Shown here: in pieces, positions 1-8,548 of the stretch
Layout: each line of letters starts with the position of its first letter
Numbering within the stretch: the stretch's first letter is position 1
DNA from: Ardenticatenaceae bacterium
GTDB lineage: Bacteria > Chloroflexota > Anaerolineae > Promineifilales > Promineifilaceae
Assembly (NCBI GenBank): GCA_020634315.1
Contig: JACKBV010000023.1
Span: forward strand, 11,843-75,842
DNA: 64,000 nucleotides
Direction of reading: 5' to 3'
Translations under genes and position numbers: made by a program
The notes under the pieces: generated by a model
Told to the model about the DNA's origin: nothing
Seen by the model: only the letters and a program-made list of their open reading frames with translations
Database searches by the model: none

Positions 1-700
1 CCGCCGTCAACGCATTTACGCTCAATACCGGCCAGGGAGCGGAAAGTGTGACCGGCACTAGCAGCCCATCGACAACTGCGTAATTGGCGCCTGTTTTCTC
101 ATCTTCGCGCCAGGTCACAACATTGACTTTCCCTTGCAGCGAAGCCATGCCCTCTGGCCCAATCACAATTTCGCCTTTTTCCGCATGTTTTTCGGCAGCG
201 GCCATATGGTCGAGGGTCGCGCCCGCCAAAATATCCATTTGTTGAATGTCGGGGTCGCCAACAATGAAACGGCGCACACTGCCGGTTGTCAGCGCCACCT
301 TGATCGCCAGCGAGACAATTTTGCCCCCTGGTGTGCTCACCTGGGCAAAAGAGTGCATGACCCGTTGAATTGCTAACGCGCAGCCCGTAGCACGCACGCC
401 ATCATCTTTGTTAAACCAGCACGTGATGGCATCGCCGCTAAAACTGATGACACTGCCCCCATATTGATGCACTCGTTCAACCAGCGCTGTGTAAACCGTG
501 TTGAGTTGTCGCGTCAGTTCTTCTGCGCCACGGCGTCGCCCAAGTTCTTCTGCCAGGGCTTCGGTCAGCGGTGTAAAGCCCGATATGTCGGCAAAGAGCG
601 CTGCGCCGAACGTGCGGTCGGGCAGCTGTTTGCCATGGGCAATTGCCTGACGGCGATCCATGGGCATATAGGCGATGAGTGGTTGCAGGTCAAAATCCAT
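1..700 (-). CDS. Class III adenylate/guanylate cyclase domain protein, N-terminal part (cut by window edge)
   Basis: Reading leftward from an ATG at 700 gives 233 open codons that run off the window. Residues 36-45 read FADISGFTPL and residues 88-91 SGDA. These are the two metal-binding Asp segments of class III nucleotidyl cyclase domains, with Asp38 and Asp90 as the likely ligands. The domain probably makes cyclic nucleotide or acts as a regulatory cyclase-like module. In relatives an N-terminal domain of this type often precedes AAA/TPR regions, but the remainder lies outside the window. An opposite-strand open frame overlaps this region; the cyclase motifs make the minus strand the coding one. 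It is divergent from the beta-helix gene at 809, and about 100 bases of shared promoter space lie between them. Confidence 0.85.
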   Translation of the reverse strand, partial: MDFDLQPLIAYMPMDRRQAIAHGKQLPDRTFGAALFADISGFTPLTEALAEELGRRRGAEELTRQLNTVYTALVERVHQYGGSVISFSGDAITCWFNKDDGVRATGCALAIQRVMHSFAQVSTPGGKIVSLAIKVALTTGSVRRFIVGDPDIQQMDILAGATLDHMAAAEKHAEKGEIVIGPEGMASLQGKVNVVTWREDEKTGANYAVVDGLLVPVTLSAPWPVLSVNALTA

Positions 701-808
701 AGTAACTCACATTGTAACAAGCCGATTGTACCTTATACAACTTGCTATAGGCCTTTCTTTGCATACAATCACGTGCTGATTGACGATATGCAGGTAAAGG
801 AAAATGGG

Positions 809-1528
809 ATGTTACAGCCAACAGATTTTTTTGATTTGACGGATCCGTTTGTGTCTGAGCTTTTTGCCGGGTGTGAATATGTCTGGGATGTTATCTCGCA
901 AATTCGGCGGCACGTGGCGCGGTTGGTCGGCGATGGACAGACGATTTTAGGTGAAGTGATGCCGGGGGCGTATGTTAGTGATCGCCCGCTTTATATTGCG
1001 GAGGGGGCGCGGGTGGAACCAGGGGCGTATGTGCATGGCCCGGCGTATATTGGCCCCGGCGCGGTTGTCCGTCATGGCGCTTTTGTGCGCGAAGATGTGA
1101 TTTTGCTGGCGGGCAGTATTTTAGGACATGCCAGTGAGGCGAAGAATAGTTTGTTTTTGCCGCACGCGGCTGCGCCTCATTTTAATTATGTTGGCGATAG
1201 TGTGTTGGGGCATCATGTGAATTTGGGGGCGGGAACGAAGCTGAGTAATTTGGGCATGTTGAGTGAAAAGAATGTGGTGACGGGGAAACGGCCGTCTATC
1301 ACCATTGCCCTAGATGACATAATCTACGACACAGGGCTGGCAAAGTTGGGCGCAATTTTGGGCGACTATACCCAAACTGGCTGTAATGCTGTGCTCAATC
1401 CGGGCAGCATTGTTGGACCGCATACACTTATCTATGCAAACTTGAGTTTGCGTAAAGGGTTTCACCCTGGGCACAGCATCATCAAATTGCGGCAAACGAC
1501 GCGCCGCGTGGAGCGCATTGATCGCTAG
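809..1528 (+). CDS. Left-handed beta-helix (hexapeptide-repeat) protein, LpxA/GlmU C-domain-like
   Basis: About 239 residues. The middle is built from imperfect hexapeptide turns rich in V, I, G and A, such as YIAEGARVEPGAYVHGPAYI followed by IGPGAVV. This is the signature of left-handed beta-helix acyl- or nucleotidyl-transferase domains, as in the C-terminal half of GlmU and sugar-phosphate nucleotidyltransferases. No N-terminal Rossmann pyrophosphorylase domain is present, so it is a stand-alone helix domain, possibly a sugar acetyltransferase. The frame stays open upstream to 464, but that part overlaps the opposite-strand cyclase. The start chosen is the ATG at 809, with AAAGGA about 8 bases upstream; an ATG at 788 is an alternative. 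Family is fairly sure, substrate unknown. Confidence 0.8.
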   Translation: MLQPTDFFDLTDPFVSELFAGCEYVWDVISQIRRHVARLVGDGQTILGEVMPGAYVSDRPLYIAEGARVEPGAYVHGPAYIGPGAVVRHGAFVREDVILLAGSILGHASEAKNSLFLPHAAAPHFNYVGDSVLGHHVNLGAGTKLSNLGMLSEKNVVTGKRPSITIALDDIIYDTGLAKLGAILGDYTQTGCNAVLNPGSIVGPHTLIYANLSLRKGFHPGHSIIKLRQTTRRVERIDR

Positions 1529-1546
1529 CTGTCATGCGCAGCGTGT

Positions 1547-1579
1547 GGCGATTGCGGTTAACAAGAGTCAATCGCCAAT
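1547..1579. terminator. Stem-loop between convergent genes
   Basis: GGCGATTG pairs exactly with CAATCGCC across a loop of about 14 bases. It lies between the convergent beta-helix and CinA/NMNAT-like genes. No clear T-run follows, so it may be a weak terminator or only a palindrome. Confidence 0.35.
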
Positions 1580-1597
1580 CCCGAATCTCCCCTTTTC

Positions 1598-2752
1598 TTA
1601 GCGGCTGCCTTTGGCCTGAGTCTCGCGCAATGTCGTTGACGAGATGTCTTGGCGGAACAAGTCTGCCGGAATTGCCTGGAAGAGGTCGCGCAGCGCATCG
1701 GGAATGGACAGGTCGAATAGTTCGTGGAAGCGTCCATCGGGGGTGCTGCGGCCGGCGACAAGGAAGCGGCAGCCTTGGGCGCGGATGTGCGCCAGGGCGT
1801 TGTGCATGTTTTGCTCGCTGTTTTGGTAGTATTGGGGATGGAGAATGCGAACGGCCGTATCATACCCCACAATAAAGGTTGTCCCTGGGTAAATCTCTGC
1901 CTTTTCGGCGAAGGTGGGCGCATTGCTGGTGTACACCGTGTAGCGTCCGGCAAATTGGGTGAGGCGGTCGAGCAGGGTGTCTATGGGGAGGCGTGGTTTG
2001 TCAGCGTTAACGGCCGTTACCTCAAATGCAACCGGTTTCCCCAAAACCTTACTCGCCGCATTTGCCATTCCCAAATGCCCATCATGCAGAGGGTTAAATG
2101 CGCCAGCGAGCAGCGCTTGGGGCACCGGTGTATTCTGCCCAATCAAACCATGTGCTTGGATGCTAAAAAAGTGAAGCTGCCCTTCTGCTAATTGGTGTGC
2201 AGCCTCATTAAAATCATTGCTGGCAATTTCGAGCTTGTCATCTGCCAGCAACGGTAATGGCAGGCGATGCGGCAATTCACAGGCTTCAGCCAACGCATTG
2301 AGCAGCATATGGCTGACCATTTCCTCTTCACCTGCACGGTCGCGCGTCCCCTTGCTCAGGTTGAGCTTGTATTCGATCAGCTTGTTTGTATGCCAAAGGG
2401 CAATGTGGGCACGATGTTCACCTCGTTTGGGGCGGTCGGTGATAATGGTTGCTGTACAAGCCAGGCCAATGACGGGCGGCGCGTCCCGTCGCAGCCAACG
2501 CGCACGCGTCAGAGCGCGACCCGCCAGCAATCGGGCACTTTCCGCCGATACATATTGATCGGGCGTTTGTTCCAGAAATTCGTCGAAGGCCATCGCGCTG
2601 TAGGGCACAATGGCTTCCAGCACCGTGCGCGATGCGCCAGAAACCCCCAAGAGGAGAGAGAGTGCCTGCGTTCCGGCTCCAGCAGCCACAAGGACAAGCT
2701 GTGCCGGGTGATCGTGAAGGGCTTGTACTAATTGTCGGGTACGGTTGTCCAT
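1598..2752 (-). CDS. Fusion of a degenerate CinA/PncC-like domain with an NMN-adenylyltransferase-like domain
   Basis: About 384 residues. The N-terminal half resembles the CinA C-terminal (nicotinamide-nucleotide amidase) fold, with GVSGASRT and IGLACTATI. Where the family has its nucleophile serine (AESCTGG) this protein reads VAAGAGT, so amidase activity may be lost. The C-terminal half has the nucleotidyltransferase signature FNPLHDGHLG (H-x-G-H) near residue 220 and a terminal ISSTTLRE, matching the ISSTxxR motif of NadD/NadM-type enzymes that make NAD from (nicotinate) mononucleotide. A pyridine-nucleotide salvage or surveillance role is inferred. Start: a TTG at 2770 is in frame, but the ATG at 2752 is preferred; no strong ribosome-binding site is visible for either. 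Confidence 0.8.
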   Translation of the reverse strand: MDNRTRQLVQALHDHPAQLVLVAAGAGTQALSLLLGVSGASRTVLEAIVPYSAMAFDEFLEQTPDQYVSAESARLLAGRALTRARWLRRDAPPVIGLACTATIITDRPKRGEHRAHIALWHTNKLIEYKLNLSKGTRDRAGEEEMVSHMLLNALAEACELPHRLPLPLLADDKLEIASNDFNEAAHQLAEGQLHFFSIQAHGLIGQNTPVPQALLAGAFNPLHDGHLGMANAASKVLGKPVAFEVTAVNADKPRLPIDTLLDRLTQFAGRYTVYTSNAPTFAEKAEIYPGTTFIVGYDTAVRILHPQYYQNSEQNMHNALAHIRAQGCRFLVAGRSTPDGRFHELFDLSIPDALRDLFQAIPADLFRQDISSTTLRETQAKGSR

Positions 2753-2902
2753 GCGAGCGGATTTTAGCAAGTGCGATCCTGGCGTGCCATTGTGGTTAGC
2801 AATTTGCTCACGATTAAATATTATGTCAATTTGCGCCGAATCTGTAATTAGCTCTGCCCTTTTGGGCAGGTTGTTGCTTGAGAGGTGGTTATGGGGTTGT
2901 GG

Positions 2903-2942
2903 CGGAGGTTAGATTGTTTCTTGGGAAACAGTCTAACCTCCG
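2903..2942. repeat. Long hairpin with TGTTTC-TTGG-GAAACA apex
   Basis: An 18-bp stem with one G-T wobble: CGGAGGTTAGA pairs with TCTAACCTCCG, capped by TGTTTC/GAAACA around a TTGG loop. It lies just downstream of the yhaM-like gene and upstream of the CinA/NMNAT fusion, so it may end yhaM transcription. The same apex recurs in the hairpin at 6566-6593, which suggests a small repeat family. Confidence 0.7.
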
Positions 2943-2972
2943 TAAATTGATTTCATTTCGTTGAAGGATAGT

Positions 2973-3923
2973 TTACTCGCTCATGCCATCAGGACGGCGC
3001 AGCTCGGTGTTGAACATCGGACTGCTTTTGCTCGTCCAGGCTTTGTCGCTGCCATCGCCACGCACATAATCCAAAAAGCCTTGGATGCGACTGTCTAACA
3101 AATCGATTTGATGCAAAAGTATGGCCTCTAATGTTTTGGGGACAGTCGGCGACCCCCACTCTTGTGTGCCGTGATGCGAGGCAATCAGATGCACCAGGTG
3201 TTGTAATTTATCTGGGGGGAAATTGATGGTGCTGGCTGCCTGTTCCACCATAACAATGGCCCGAACAATGTGACCAACCAGCCGCCCATCTTCTGAGATT
3301 GCAAATCCCCCTTCAACCTCGTATTCATGCGTTTTTCCCACATCGTGCAGCAGCACACCGGCGATGAGCAAATCACGGTTTACATATGGGTAATGCCCGG
3401 CCAGTAAGTCGGCGATTTTGGTCATGCTCAATGTGTGTTCCAGCAGGCCGCTGATGTAGGCGTGGTGCATGGCGCGGGCGGCCGGGGCGTTAGCGTAGCG
3501 CGGTAGAAAGGCATCGTCTAGCAAGATGTTGGTGAGCAAGGTGCGCCAGGGTTCGGCGACACTGGCAATGTAGTTGCGCAGTTCGCCAATCATTTCGTCC
3601 CGCGAACGCAGGCTCGCGGGCAGCAGTTCTTCCAGGTCTGCTTTTTGGCCGGGATTCATATCGGTGATATTGACTTGGATGGTGTCTTTGTAGTTGACGA
3701 CACGGCCGGATATTAAAACGGCCGTTCCTGCGGTTGTCCACTGTTCAATATATTCAGGGACATTCCAAAATACTGCCCCAGCCTGTCCGGCATTGTCGCG
3801 AAGTGTGCAGAGTAAATAGGGACGGCCGTCTTTGGTTGTGCGGCGGGTAACGTCTTGGAGTAAGAATAGCTCATTAATGAACTCGTCCCCAGCTTTTAAA
3901 TCAGACGTGTATATCGTTTTCAC
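2973..3923 (-). CDS. yhaM: YhaM-family 3'-5' exoribonuclease (OB-fold + HD domain)
   Basis: 316 residues, close to the length of Bacillus YhaM. Residues 1-90 form an OB-fold nucleic-acid binding domain (ending in VVNYKDTIQVNI). Residues 150-290 form an HD phosphohydrolase domain with HHAYISGLLEHT, LLHDVGKTHEYE and ASHHGTQEWG, which supply the metal-binding His and Asp residues. The family degrades RNA (and single-stranded DNA) from the 3' end using Mn2+, in the cytoplasm. The start is a GTG at 3923, preceded by AGAGGA at 5-base spacing. It is divergent from ubiX. Confidence 0.9.
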   Translation of the reverse strand: MKTIYTSDLKAGDEFINELFLLQDVTRRTTKDGRPYLLCTLRDNAGQAGAVFWNVPEYIEQWTTAGTAVLISGRVVNYKDTIQVNITDMNPGQKADLEELLPASLRSRDEMIGELRNYIASVAEPWRTLLTNILLDDAFLPRYANAPAARAMHHAYISGLLEHTLSMTKIADLLAGHYPYVNRDLLIAGVLLHDVGKTHEYEVEGGFAISEDGRLVGHIVRAIVMVEQAASTINFPPDKLQHLVHLIASHHGTQEWGSPTVPKTLEAILLHQIDLLDSRIQGFLDYVRGDGSDKAWTSKSSPMFNTELRRPDGMSE

Positions 3924-4060
3924 AGGATCCTCTTGAATTGAATGATAAGAAGTTTTGTTCTTTCAAGCATAGTTCTTTAAAATGCGAGCAAGGAGATGTT
4001 TTCCCTGACACGCATTATACCCTACCTGTGGAGTGTGGCGTAATCGCTGCAAATGAAACT

Positions 4061-4651
4061 ATGAAAAGATTGATTGTTGGGATTTCTGGGGCAAGCGGCA
4101 TTATCTATGGAATTCGCCTGCTTGAAGTGTTGCGACAAGTGCCTGATGTGCAGACGCATCTGGTTATGAGCGGCGCGGCCGGTATTACGATTAGCCTGGA
4201 AACGGATTACACGGTGGAGCAAGTACAAGCTTTGGCCGATGTGTCATATCGCATAAAGGATATTGCGGCCACGATTTCTTCCGGGTCCTACAAAACGATG
4301 GGCATGGTAGTGATTCCCTGTTCCATGAAAACGTTGGCTGGTATTGCTTATTCATTTAGTGACAACTTGTTGTTGCGGGCAGCAGATGTCGTGTTGAAAG
4401 ATCGCCGCCGTTTGATAATTGTTCCCCGGGAAACACCGCTGCATTTAGGGCATTTGCGCATGATGACTCAGGTGACGGAGATGGGTGCTATTCTTGTGCC
4501 GCCGGTTCCCGCGTTTTACCATCGTCCGCAAACGATTGATGACATCATTAACCAGACTGTCAATCGGGTGTTGGATTTGTTGGAGATAGAACTGCCTGCT
4601 GATTTGTTTCAGCGATGGCCTGGCGGGAGTAAGGTTTCCGGCGATGAATGA
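4061..4651 (+). CDS. ubiX: Flavin prenyltransferase UbiX
   Basis: 196 residues, the usual UbiX length. The N-terminus reads MKRLIVGISGASGIIYGIRL, the FMN-binding GxSGASG loop. Later motifs include VIPCSMKTLAGIAYS, the PRETPLHLGHLRMM segment and PPVPAFYHRPQTIDD, all characteristic. The family joins dimethylallyl phosphate to FMN, making the prenylated flavin cofactor used by UbiD decarboxylases. No ubiD is present in the window. The frame is open from 3938, but the family N-terminus fixes the start at 4061. Its last codons overlap the start of the next gene by 8 bases, indicating translational coupling. Confidence 0.95.
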   Translation: MKRLIVGISGASGIIYGIRLLEVLRQVPDVQTHLVMSGAAGITISLETDYTVEQVQALADVSYRIKDIAATISSGSYKTMGMVVIPCSMKTLAGIAYSFSDNLLLRAADVVLKDRRRLIIVPRETPLHLGHLRMMTQVTEMGAILVPPVPAFYHRPQTIDDIINQTVNRVLDLLEIELPADLFQRWPGGSKVSGDE

Positions 4652-5099
4652 GGTAGCGCAGCAAGCGCTAGCTTATCTGGCGGCGCATCATGTGATGACG
4701 TTGGCGACAAATGGCCCGGATGGGGTGTGGGCAACGGCCGTTTTCTATGTGAACGATGGCTTTGACTTAATATTTCTCTCGGCTGCACATACGCGACATG
4801 TGCAAAACTTTCGTGCCGCCGACCAGGTTGCGGCGACAATTCAGGAAGATTATGCCGATTGGCGGCTTATCCAGGGGATACAATGCGCCGGAATAGTGGC
4901 GCAGCTTGACGGTGATGCCAAAGCTGCCGCCATCAACTTGTATAAGCAGAAGTATCCTTTCTTGCAACATGCCCCGGCGCAAATTGCCACAGCTTTTGCC
5001 AAAGTGAACTGGTATCGATTGCGTCCACAACGTTTGTATTTTATCGACAATGGCAAAGGATTCGGCCATCGGGATGAAGTAATCTTGCCTGATTTTTAG
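4644..5099 (+). CDS. Pyridoxamine 5'-phosphate oxidase-like FMN-binding protein
   Basis: 151 residues with a split-barrel flavin-binding pattern: MTLATNGPDGVWATAVFYVND at the N-terminus and ARTRHVQNF-like and YADWRLIQGIQCAG segments further in. This fits the PPOX/general-stress FMN-binding superfamily rather than true PdxH, because the PdxH C-terminal motifs are absent. It starts inside the last codons of ubiX, so the two are co-translated. Both act on flavin, which may explain the pairing, but the substrate cannot be told from sequence. Confidence 0.82.
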   Translation: MNEVAQQALAYLAAHHVMTLATNGPDGVWATAVFYVNDGFDLIFLSAAHTRHVQNFRAADQVAATIQEDYADWRLIQGIQCAGIVAQLDGDAKAAAINLYKQKYPFLQHAPAQIATAFAKVNWYRLRPQRLYFIDNGKGFGHRDEVILPDF

Positions 5100-5116
5100 G
5101 AGTCTGCCTTGATTTG

Positions 5117-5156
5117 CAAAAAAGGCCAGTGGGCGTGTGCTCACTGGCCTTTTTGT
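5117..5156. terminator. Bidirectional intrinsic terminator
   Basis: AAAAAGGCCAGTG pairs with CACTGGCCTTTTT around a short loop, with an A-run on the left and a T-run on the right. It serves the convergent PPOX-like and NYN-domain genes. Confidence 0.9.
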
Positions 5157-5181
5157 TAATTGCTTCCAGATGGAGAGTCGA

Positions 5182-6372
5182 TCAGGCGGATGTGTCCAAT
5201 TTGCTGACAATGGCCTTTAGATAAGGTGTGTATTTGGGTGTGTCATACAGAGCAATCGCGGCTTCTTCTAGATCGAATGGTTCGGCAAGTGCCATCAGCT
5301 CTTGCAAGTAGGCTCGATCACAGCGCAAAATTGCTTCTTGATACACCTTGTCCCCATTAACGCCGAGGGTGACTGTTGCCGTTGACAATGATTTACCCTT
5401 GTGTGTTTGCACAACTTCCGCGCGTCGTGCCAACAACATAACTGCATTGATCAGATTTTTGGAGATTTCTTCTTGATTGCTTTGCAGGTAGTACTGGGCG
5501 AGATTGTCAATTAGCGGACGCCACTGCTGCACCTCATCGCGGCGCAAAAAGGTGATGATGTCCTTTATGATAATGTAGCGCTGTTTGGCTGGGACGATGC
5601 GCAGCTTGTTCTTTTTCAACCCGCTCCGATAGCGCAAGTGCAACGGCCGTTCCGAGGGCTTTTGTTGCGCGGTGACTTTGCGCACATAAGTGGTCGTGTC
5701 CTCTTGGGTCACTTCCACGATATGCGTATAGCTTGCTAAAAATTTGCGAAAACTGCCTTCAGCGTGGCTGGAGTTCGAAAACGCCCCACGACTCAACTCA
5801 TCCATTCGTTGTTTCAGTAAGCTGGCGCGAATTATCTGCTGTTCCTGCTGCAATTCATCAATTGCCTGTTCCAGCAAAGATTCGACATCCTGTTCACCTA
5901 ATGTGGGCGTCGGAATTAAATCTTCATAGAAGATGTATTTATCGCAAAGTCCGACAAAGCTGCTGCTGGCCGTGTGCTTGATGCCGACACCAAGGACTTG
6001 TTTGCCGCGCTTGCGCAAAGATTGCACCAGCGGCGTGAAGTCACGATCTCCCGTCATCAGGACATAGGTGCTGTACTGATGTCCATCGACGAGTGTGTCC
6101 ATCGCATCAACCACAATTTGCATATCAGCCAGGTTCTTGCTGAAATTGTTGATGGGGACAGTTGATTGTGTCGTAAAGCCTGCCGATGTCAGATCTTTGA
6201 GCTGATCCCGGCTTTGTCGCCAATCACCATACGAGCGGCGCAGTACGATACGGCCGTTTGTGATTTTCTTGATGTGGTCTAATATTAAATTGATGTTGAA
6301 AGTTAAGTTTGCTTGCTTGGCGCCGATGACAAGATTGTCCAGGTCAAGGAAGACGGCTACATCATTGGTCAT
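5182..6372 (-). CDS. NYN-domain ribonuclease-like protein with OST-HTH/LOTUS region
   Basis: 396 residues. Residues 1-150 are a LabA/NYN (PIN-like) domain: VFLDLDNLVIG holds the first Asp pair, DMQIVVDAMD the second, and LMTGDRDFTPLVQ the third, so the acidic nuclease site is intact. Residues 170-235 fit a winged-helix OST-HTH (LOTUS) domain (GSFRKFLASYTHIVEV). The C-terminal 150 residues are helical and unrecognised. The family is expected to bind or cleave RNA in the cytoplasm; the target is unknown. The start at 6372 has AGGA upstream. A GT-rich divergent intergenic region separates it from the next gene. Confidence 0.85.
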   Translation of the reverse strand: MTNDVAVFLDLDNLVIGAKQANLTFNINLILDHIKKITNGRIVLRRSYGDWRQSRDQLKDLTSAGFTTQSTVPINNFSKNLADMQIVVDAMDTLVDGHQYSTYVLMTGDRDFTPLVQSLRKRGKQVLGVGIKHTASSSFVGLCDKYIFYEDLIPTPTLGEQDVESLLEQAIDELQQEQQIIRASLLKQRMDELSRGAFSNSSHAEGSFRKFLASYTHIVEVTQEDTTTYVRKVTAQQKPSERPLHLRYRSGLKKNKLRIVPAKQRYIIIKDIITFLRRDEVQQWRPLIDNLAQYYLQSNQEEISKNLINAVMLLARRAEVVQTHKGKSLSTATVTLGVNGDKVYQEAILRCDRAYLQELMALAEPFDLEEAAIALYDTPKYTPYLKAIVSKLDTSA

Positions 6373-6565
6373 ACATGTATTCCTGATGTTTAAAAAACCA
6401 GTTCAATAAAACGATTTCATCTGAGTCAACAAGGTAATTTTACTATTTTCAGGTGTAATCTCGCAAGCGACATTCTCGCCTTGTTTACCGTGATGTGTGG
6501 CAGATTCAAAGGTTCAATTTATGGGTCTTGGCATTGATTTTTACAAGTGCAAAATGGTTTCGTTT

Positions 6566-6593
6566 AGGAAATGTTTCTTGGGAAACATTTCCT
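6566..6593. repeat. Perfect 12-bp hairpin with TTGG loop
   Basis: AGGAAATGTTTC pairs with GAAACATTTCCT around a TTGG loop. It shares the TGTTTC-TTGG-GAAACA apex with the hairpin at 2903-2942. It lies in the 312-base divergent region between the NYN gene and the gene at 6685, where it cannot terminate either gene. It is therefore a mobile-type palindrome or a regulatory site. Nothing else definite was seen in 6373-6684. Confidence 0.7.
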
Positions 6594-6684
6594 GATAATC
6601 ATAGCATTGATATTTACGTAAAGTATGTTACCATAATATCTATCCGTTATATGTCAACCTGAAGTAATTGATGGAGGTAGACAG

Positions 6685-7317
6685 ATGAACCGCTATCTAC
6701 GGGACAAAAAACCGTGGCAAGCTTTTAAAACATTTGCCATTTTGTTTTCATTTACAGTCAACCTGGTCTTGTTGATTGTGCTATTGGTGATCGCCCCCCT
6801 CGTCTTGCCCATTGTCAACGACATTGCCAAACCCATTGTTGGTGGATTGAATTCGAGCTTTGTCGATATGAATGAGGCGACGATTCGGCGCACCATTGAT
6901 GTAAGCGACACGATTCCTGTGGTGCTAACCGTGCCATTGTCGACCACAACCTCGGTGGTTGTCGTGGAAGATGTGCCGTTGGTCAATGTGCCCGCAAAAT
7001 TCACCTTGCCAAATGGTGGCGGCGAGATCAATGGGACAGTTACCCTCAACTTGCCCGTAGATTTGCAGTTGCCTGTGCAGTTGAGCTTGCAAGTGCCAAT
7101 CAGTGAGACTTTGCCGGTGCAATTAGCGGTAGATGCTGTCATTCCGCTCGACGAAACAGAATTGGGCGTGCCCTTTAATCGTTTGCAAAGCATTTTCGCA
7201 CCACTGGATGCCTTGCTGGGCCGCTTACCTGCCAATGGGCAGGAACTGTATGATCGCATTATAGGCCGCGTCAATCAGCCGGATACGCCAGAACCGGTTG
7301 AGGCTGCAACGGAATAA
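6685..7317 (+). CDS. Membrane-anchored protein of unknown function, valine/proline-rich
   Basis: 210 residues. A hydrophobic segment at about residues 17-42 (FAILFSFTVNLVLLIVLLVI) looks like an uncleaved signal anchor. The remainder is a strand-rich domain of alternating V, P, L and T with repeated phrases such as IPVVLTVPL, LPVDLQLPV and LPVQLSLQV, suggesting short beta repeats facing outside. No family was recognised. GGAGG lies just before the ATG. It is followed after about 20 bases by a methyltransferase gene, so the two are probably co-transcribed; no functional link is evident. Confidence 0.75.
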   Translation: MNRYLRDKKPWQAFKTFAILFSFTVNLVLLIVLLVIAPLVLPIVNDIAKPIVGGLNSSFVDMNEATIRRTIDVSDTIPVVLTVPLSTTTSVVVVEDVPLVNVPAKFTLPNGGGEINGTVTLNLPVDLQLPVQLSLQVPISETLPVQLAVDAVIPLDETELGVPFNRLQSIFAPLDALLGRLPANGQELYDRIIGRVNQPDTPEPVEAATE

Positions 7318-7339
7318 CCCGGCAGCGGAGTCCAAACTC

Positions 7340-8239
7340 ATGACCGATATGCCACCTGTCTGCGACTATGAAGGGTCGGATTATCGCACGCGCTTTTGGG
7401 AGGGACAGCAGCGTGGCTATGAAGATCAAGCTGAGCGCGTTGCCTTGCGTCGTTTATTGCCACCAAGTGGGCATACATTGATTGAAATCGGTGCTGGGTT
7501 TGGCCGTCTTGCTGATGAATATTTGGGCTATGAGACGGTTGTCCTTTTTGATTATTCGCGGTCGCTGTTACGAGAAGCACAAGCTGCTTTAGGTGATGAT
7601 CCCCGTTTTTTGTATGTAGCTGGTAATTGGTACCAGATGCCGTTTGTGTCTGGCTTGTTTGATGCCATGGTGCAAATACGGACGCTGCACCACGCGGCTG
7701 ATGTCCCCGCTTTATTTGCCCAACTTGCTCGAATTGCTCGCCCTGGTGGTCAATATGTGTTGGAGTTTGCCAATAAACAAAATTTGAAGGCTATGGTGCG
7801 CTATGGGCTGCGTCGGCAATCGTGGTCGCCTTTTACCCCCGAACCGGTTGAGTTTGTGGAACTTAATTTTGATTTCCATCCTCGTTGGATTCGCCAGCAG
7901 TTGCAGCAAGCGCGTTTTTCGCCTGGGCGAACATTGACCGTCTCGTATTTCCGGGTGGGTGCATTGAAGCGATTGCTGCCGACGGGCTTGTTGGTTGGTC
8001 TTGATAGCGTTGTGCAATACAGCAGTTGGCTAGGGCAGTTTAGCCCCAGTGTGTTTGTTCTCAATGCGCATCCGGTGACTGGGGAAACGGCAGTTTCCGG
8101 TCACTTTTTTGCTTGTCCGACCTGCCAGACACCTTTGCCTGACGCCGATAACGGCCGTTTAACCTGTCCCAATCCCGCTTGTGGTCACCAATGGCGTGTC
8201 GAAAACGGGTTGTACGATTTCAAAGAACCCATCTTGTAG
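7340..8239 (+). CDS. SAM-dependent class I methyltransferase with C-terminal zinc ribbon
   Basis: About 299 residues. LIEIGAGFGRLADEY is the SAM-binding motif I, followed by VLFDYSRSLLREAQ (motif II acidic residue) and ARPGGQYVLEFANK (motif IV/post). The last 45 residues carry CPTCQTPLPDADNGRLTCPN-type Cys pairs, a Trm112-like or rubredoxin-like zinc ribbon. The combination resembles small-molecule or tRNA methyltransferases, but the substrate cannot be assigned. An in-frame ATG at 7298 overlaps the preceding gene; the ATG at 7340 has GGAG at 9-base spacing and is preferred. Confidence 0.85.
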   Translation: MTDMPPVCDYEGSDYRTRFWEGQQRGYEDQAERVALRRLLPPSGHTLIEIGAGFGRLADEYLGYETVVLFDYSRSLLREAQAALGDDPRFLYVAGNWYQMPFVSGLFDAMVQIRTLHHAADVPALFAQLARIARPGGQYVLEFANKQNLKAMVRYGLRRQSWSPFTPEPVEFVELNFDFHPRWIRQQLQQARFSPGRTLTVSYFRVGALKRLLPTGLLVGLDSVVQYSSWLGQFSPSVFVLNAHPVTGETAVSGHFFACPTCQTPLPDADNGRLTCPNPACGHQWRVENGLYDFKEPIL

Positions 8240-8261
8240 CCACTTTGCGATTTGACATCTT

Positions 8262-8302
8262 TTAAGGGGAATTTGACGGCATCGTCAGATTCCCTTTTTT
8301 GT
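8262..8302 (+). terminator. Intrinsic terminator after the methyltransferase
   Basis: AAGGGGAATTTGACG pairs with CGTCAGATTCCCTT (one bulge, one wobble) and is followed by a run of six T. The rest of 8303-8548 is non-coding leader for the large secreted protein. It contains a TATAAT-like box near 8460 but no convincing -35 element. Confidence 0.8.
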
Positions 8303-8548
8303 TGTCTCAACCCCGCGTGCAACTTTATGTCAATAGGACTAATGTCGGACGTGTGCCCTCTTCATGGAAGCGGGCTGTATCGTGTACACTTTGCCCTATG
8401 GCATGGATACATAAGCCATTATCATGTTCACCCACAATATCTATTTTCTCGTTTCGTTATATAATGTAACCGGTGGCAAATTGGTCATCGAGGGAGTGCC
8501 GTTATAGTAAACAATCAGCCATTAGTCACAGTATTAAGGAGTATTATT

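Noticed and set aside
464..808. N-terminal extension of the beta-helix open frame
   Set aside because: It overlaps the opposite-strand cyclase, which has clear family motifs; the hexapeptide domain and a ribosome-binding site support the start at 809.
8252..8464. Small open frame in the leader of the large secreted protein
   Set aside because: It spans the intrinsic terminator of the preceding gene and has no recognisable features.
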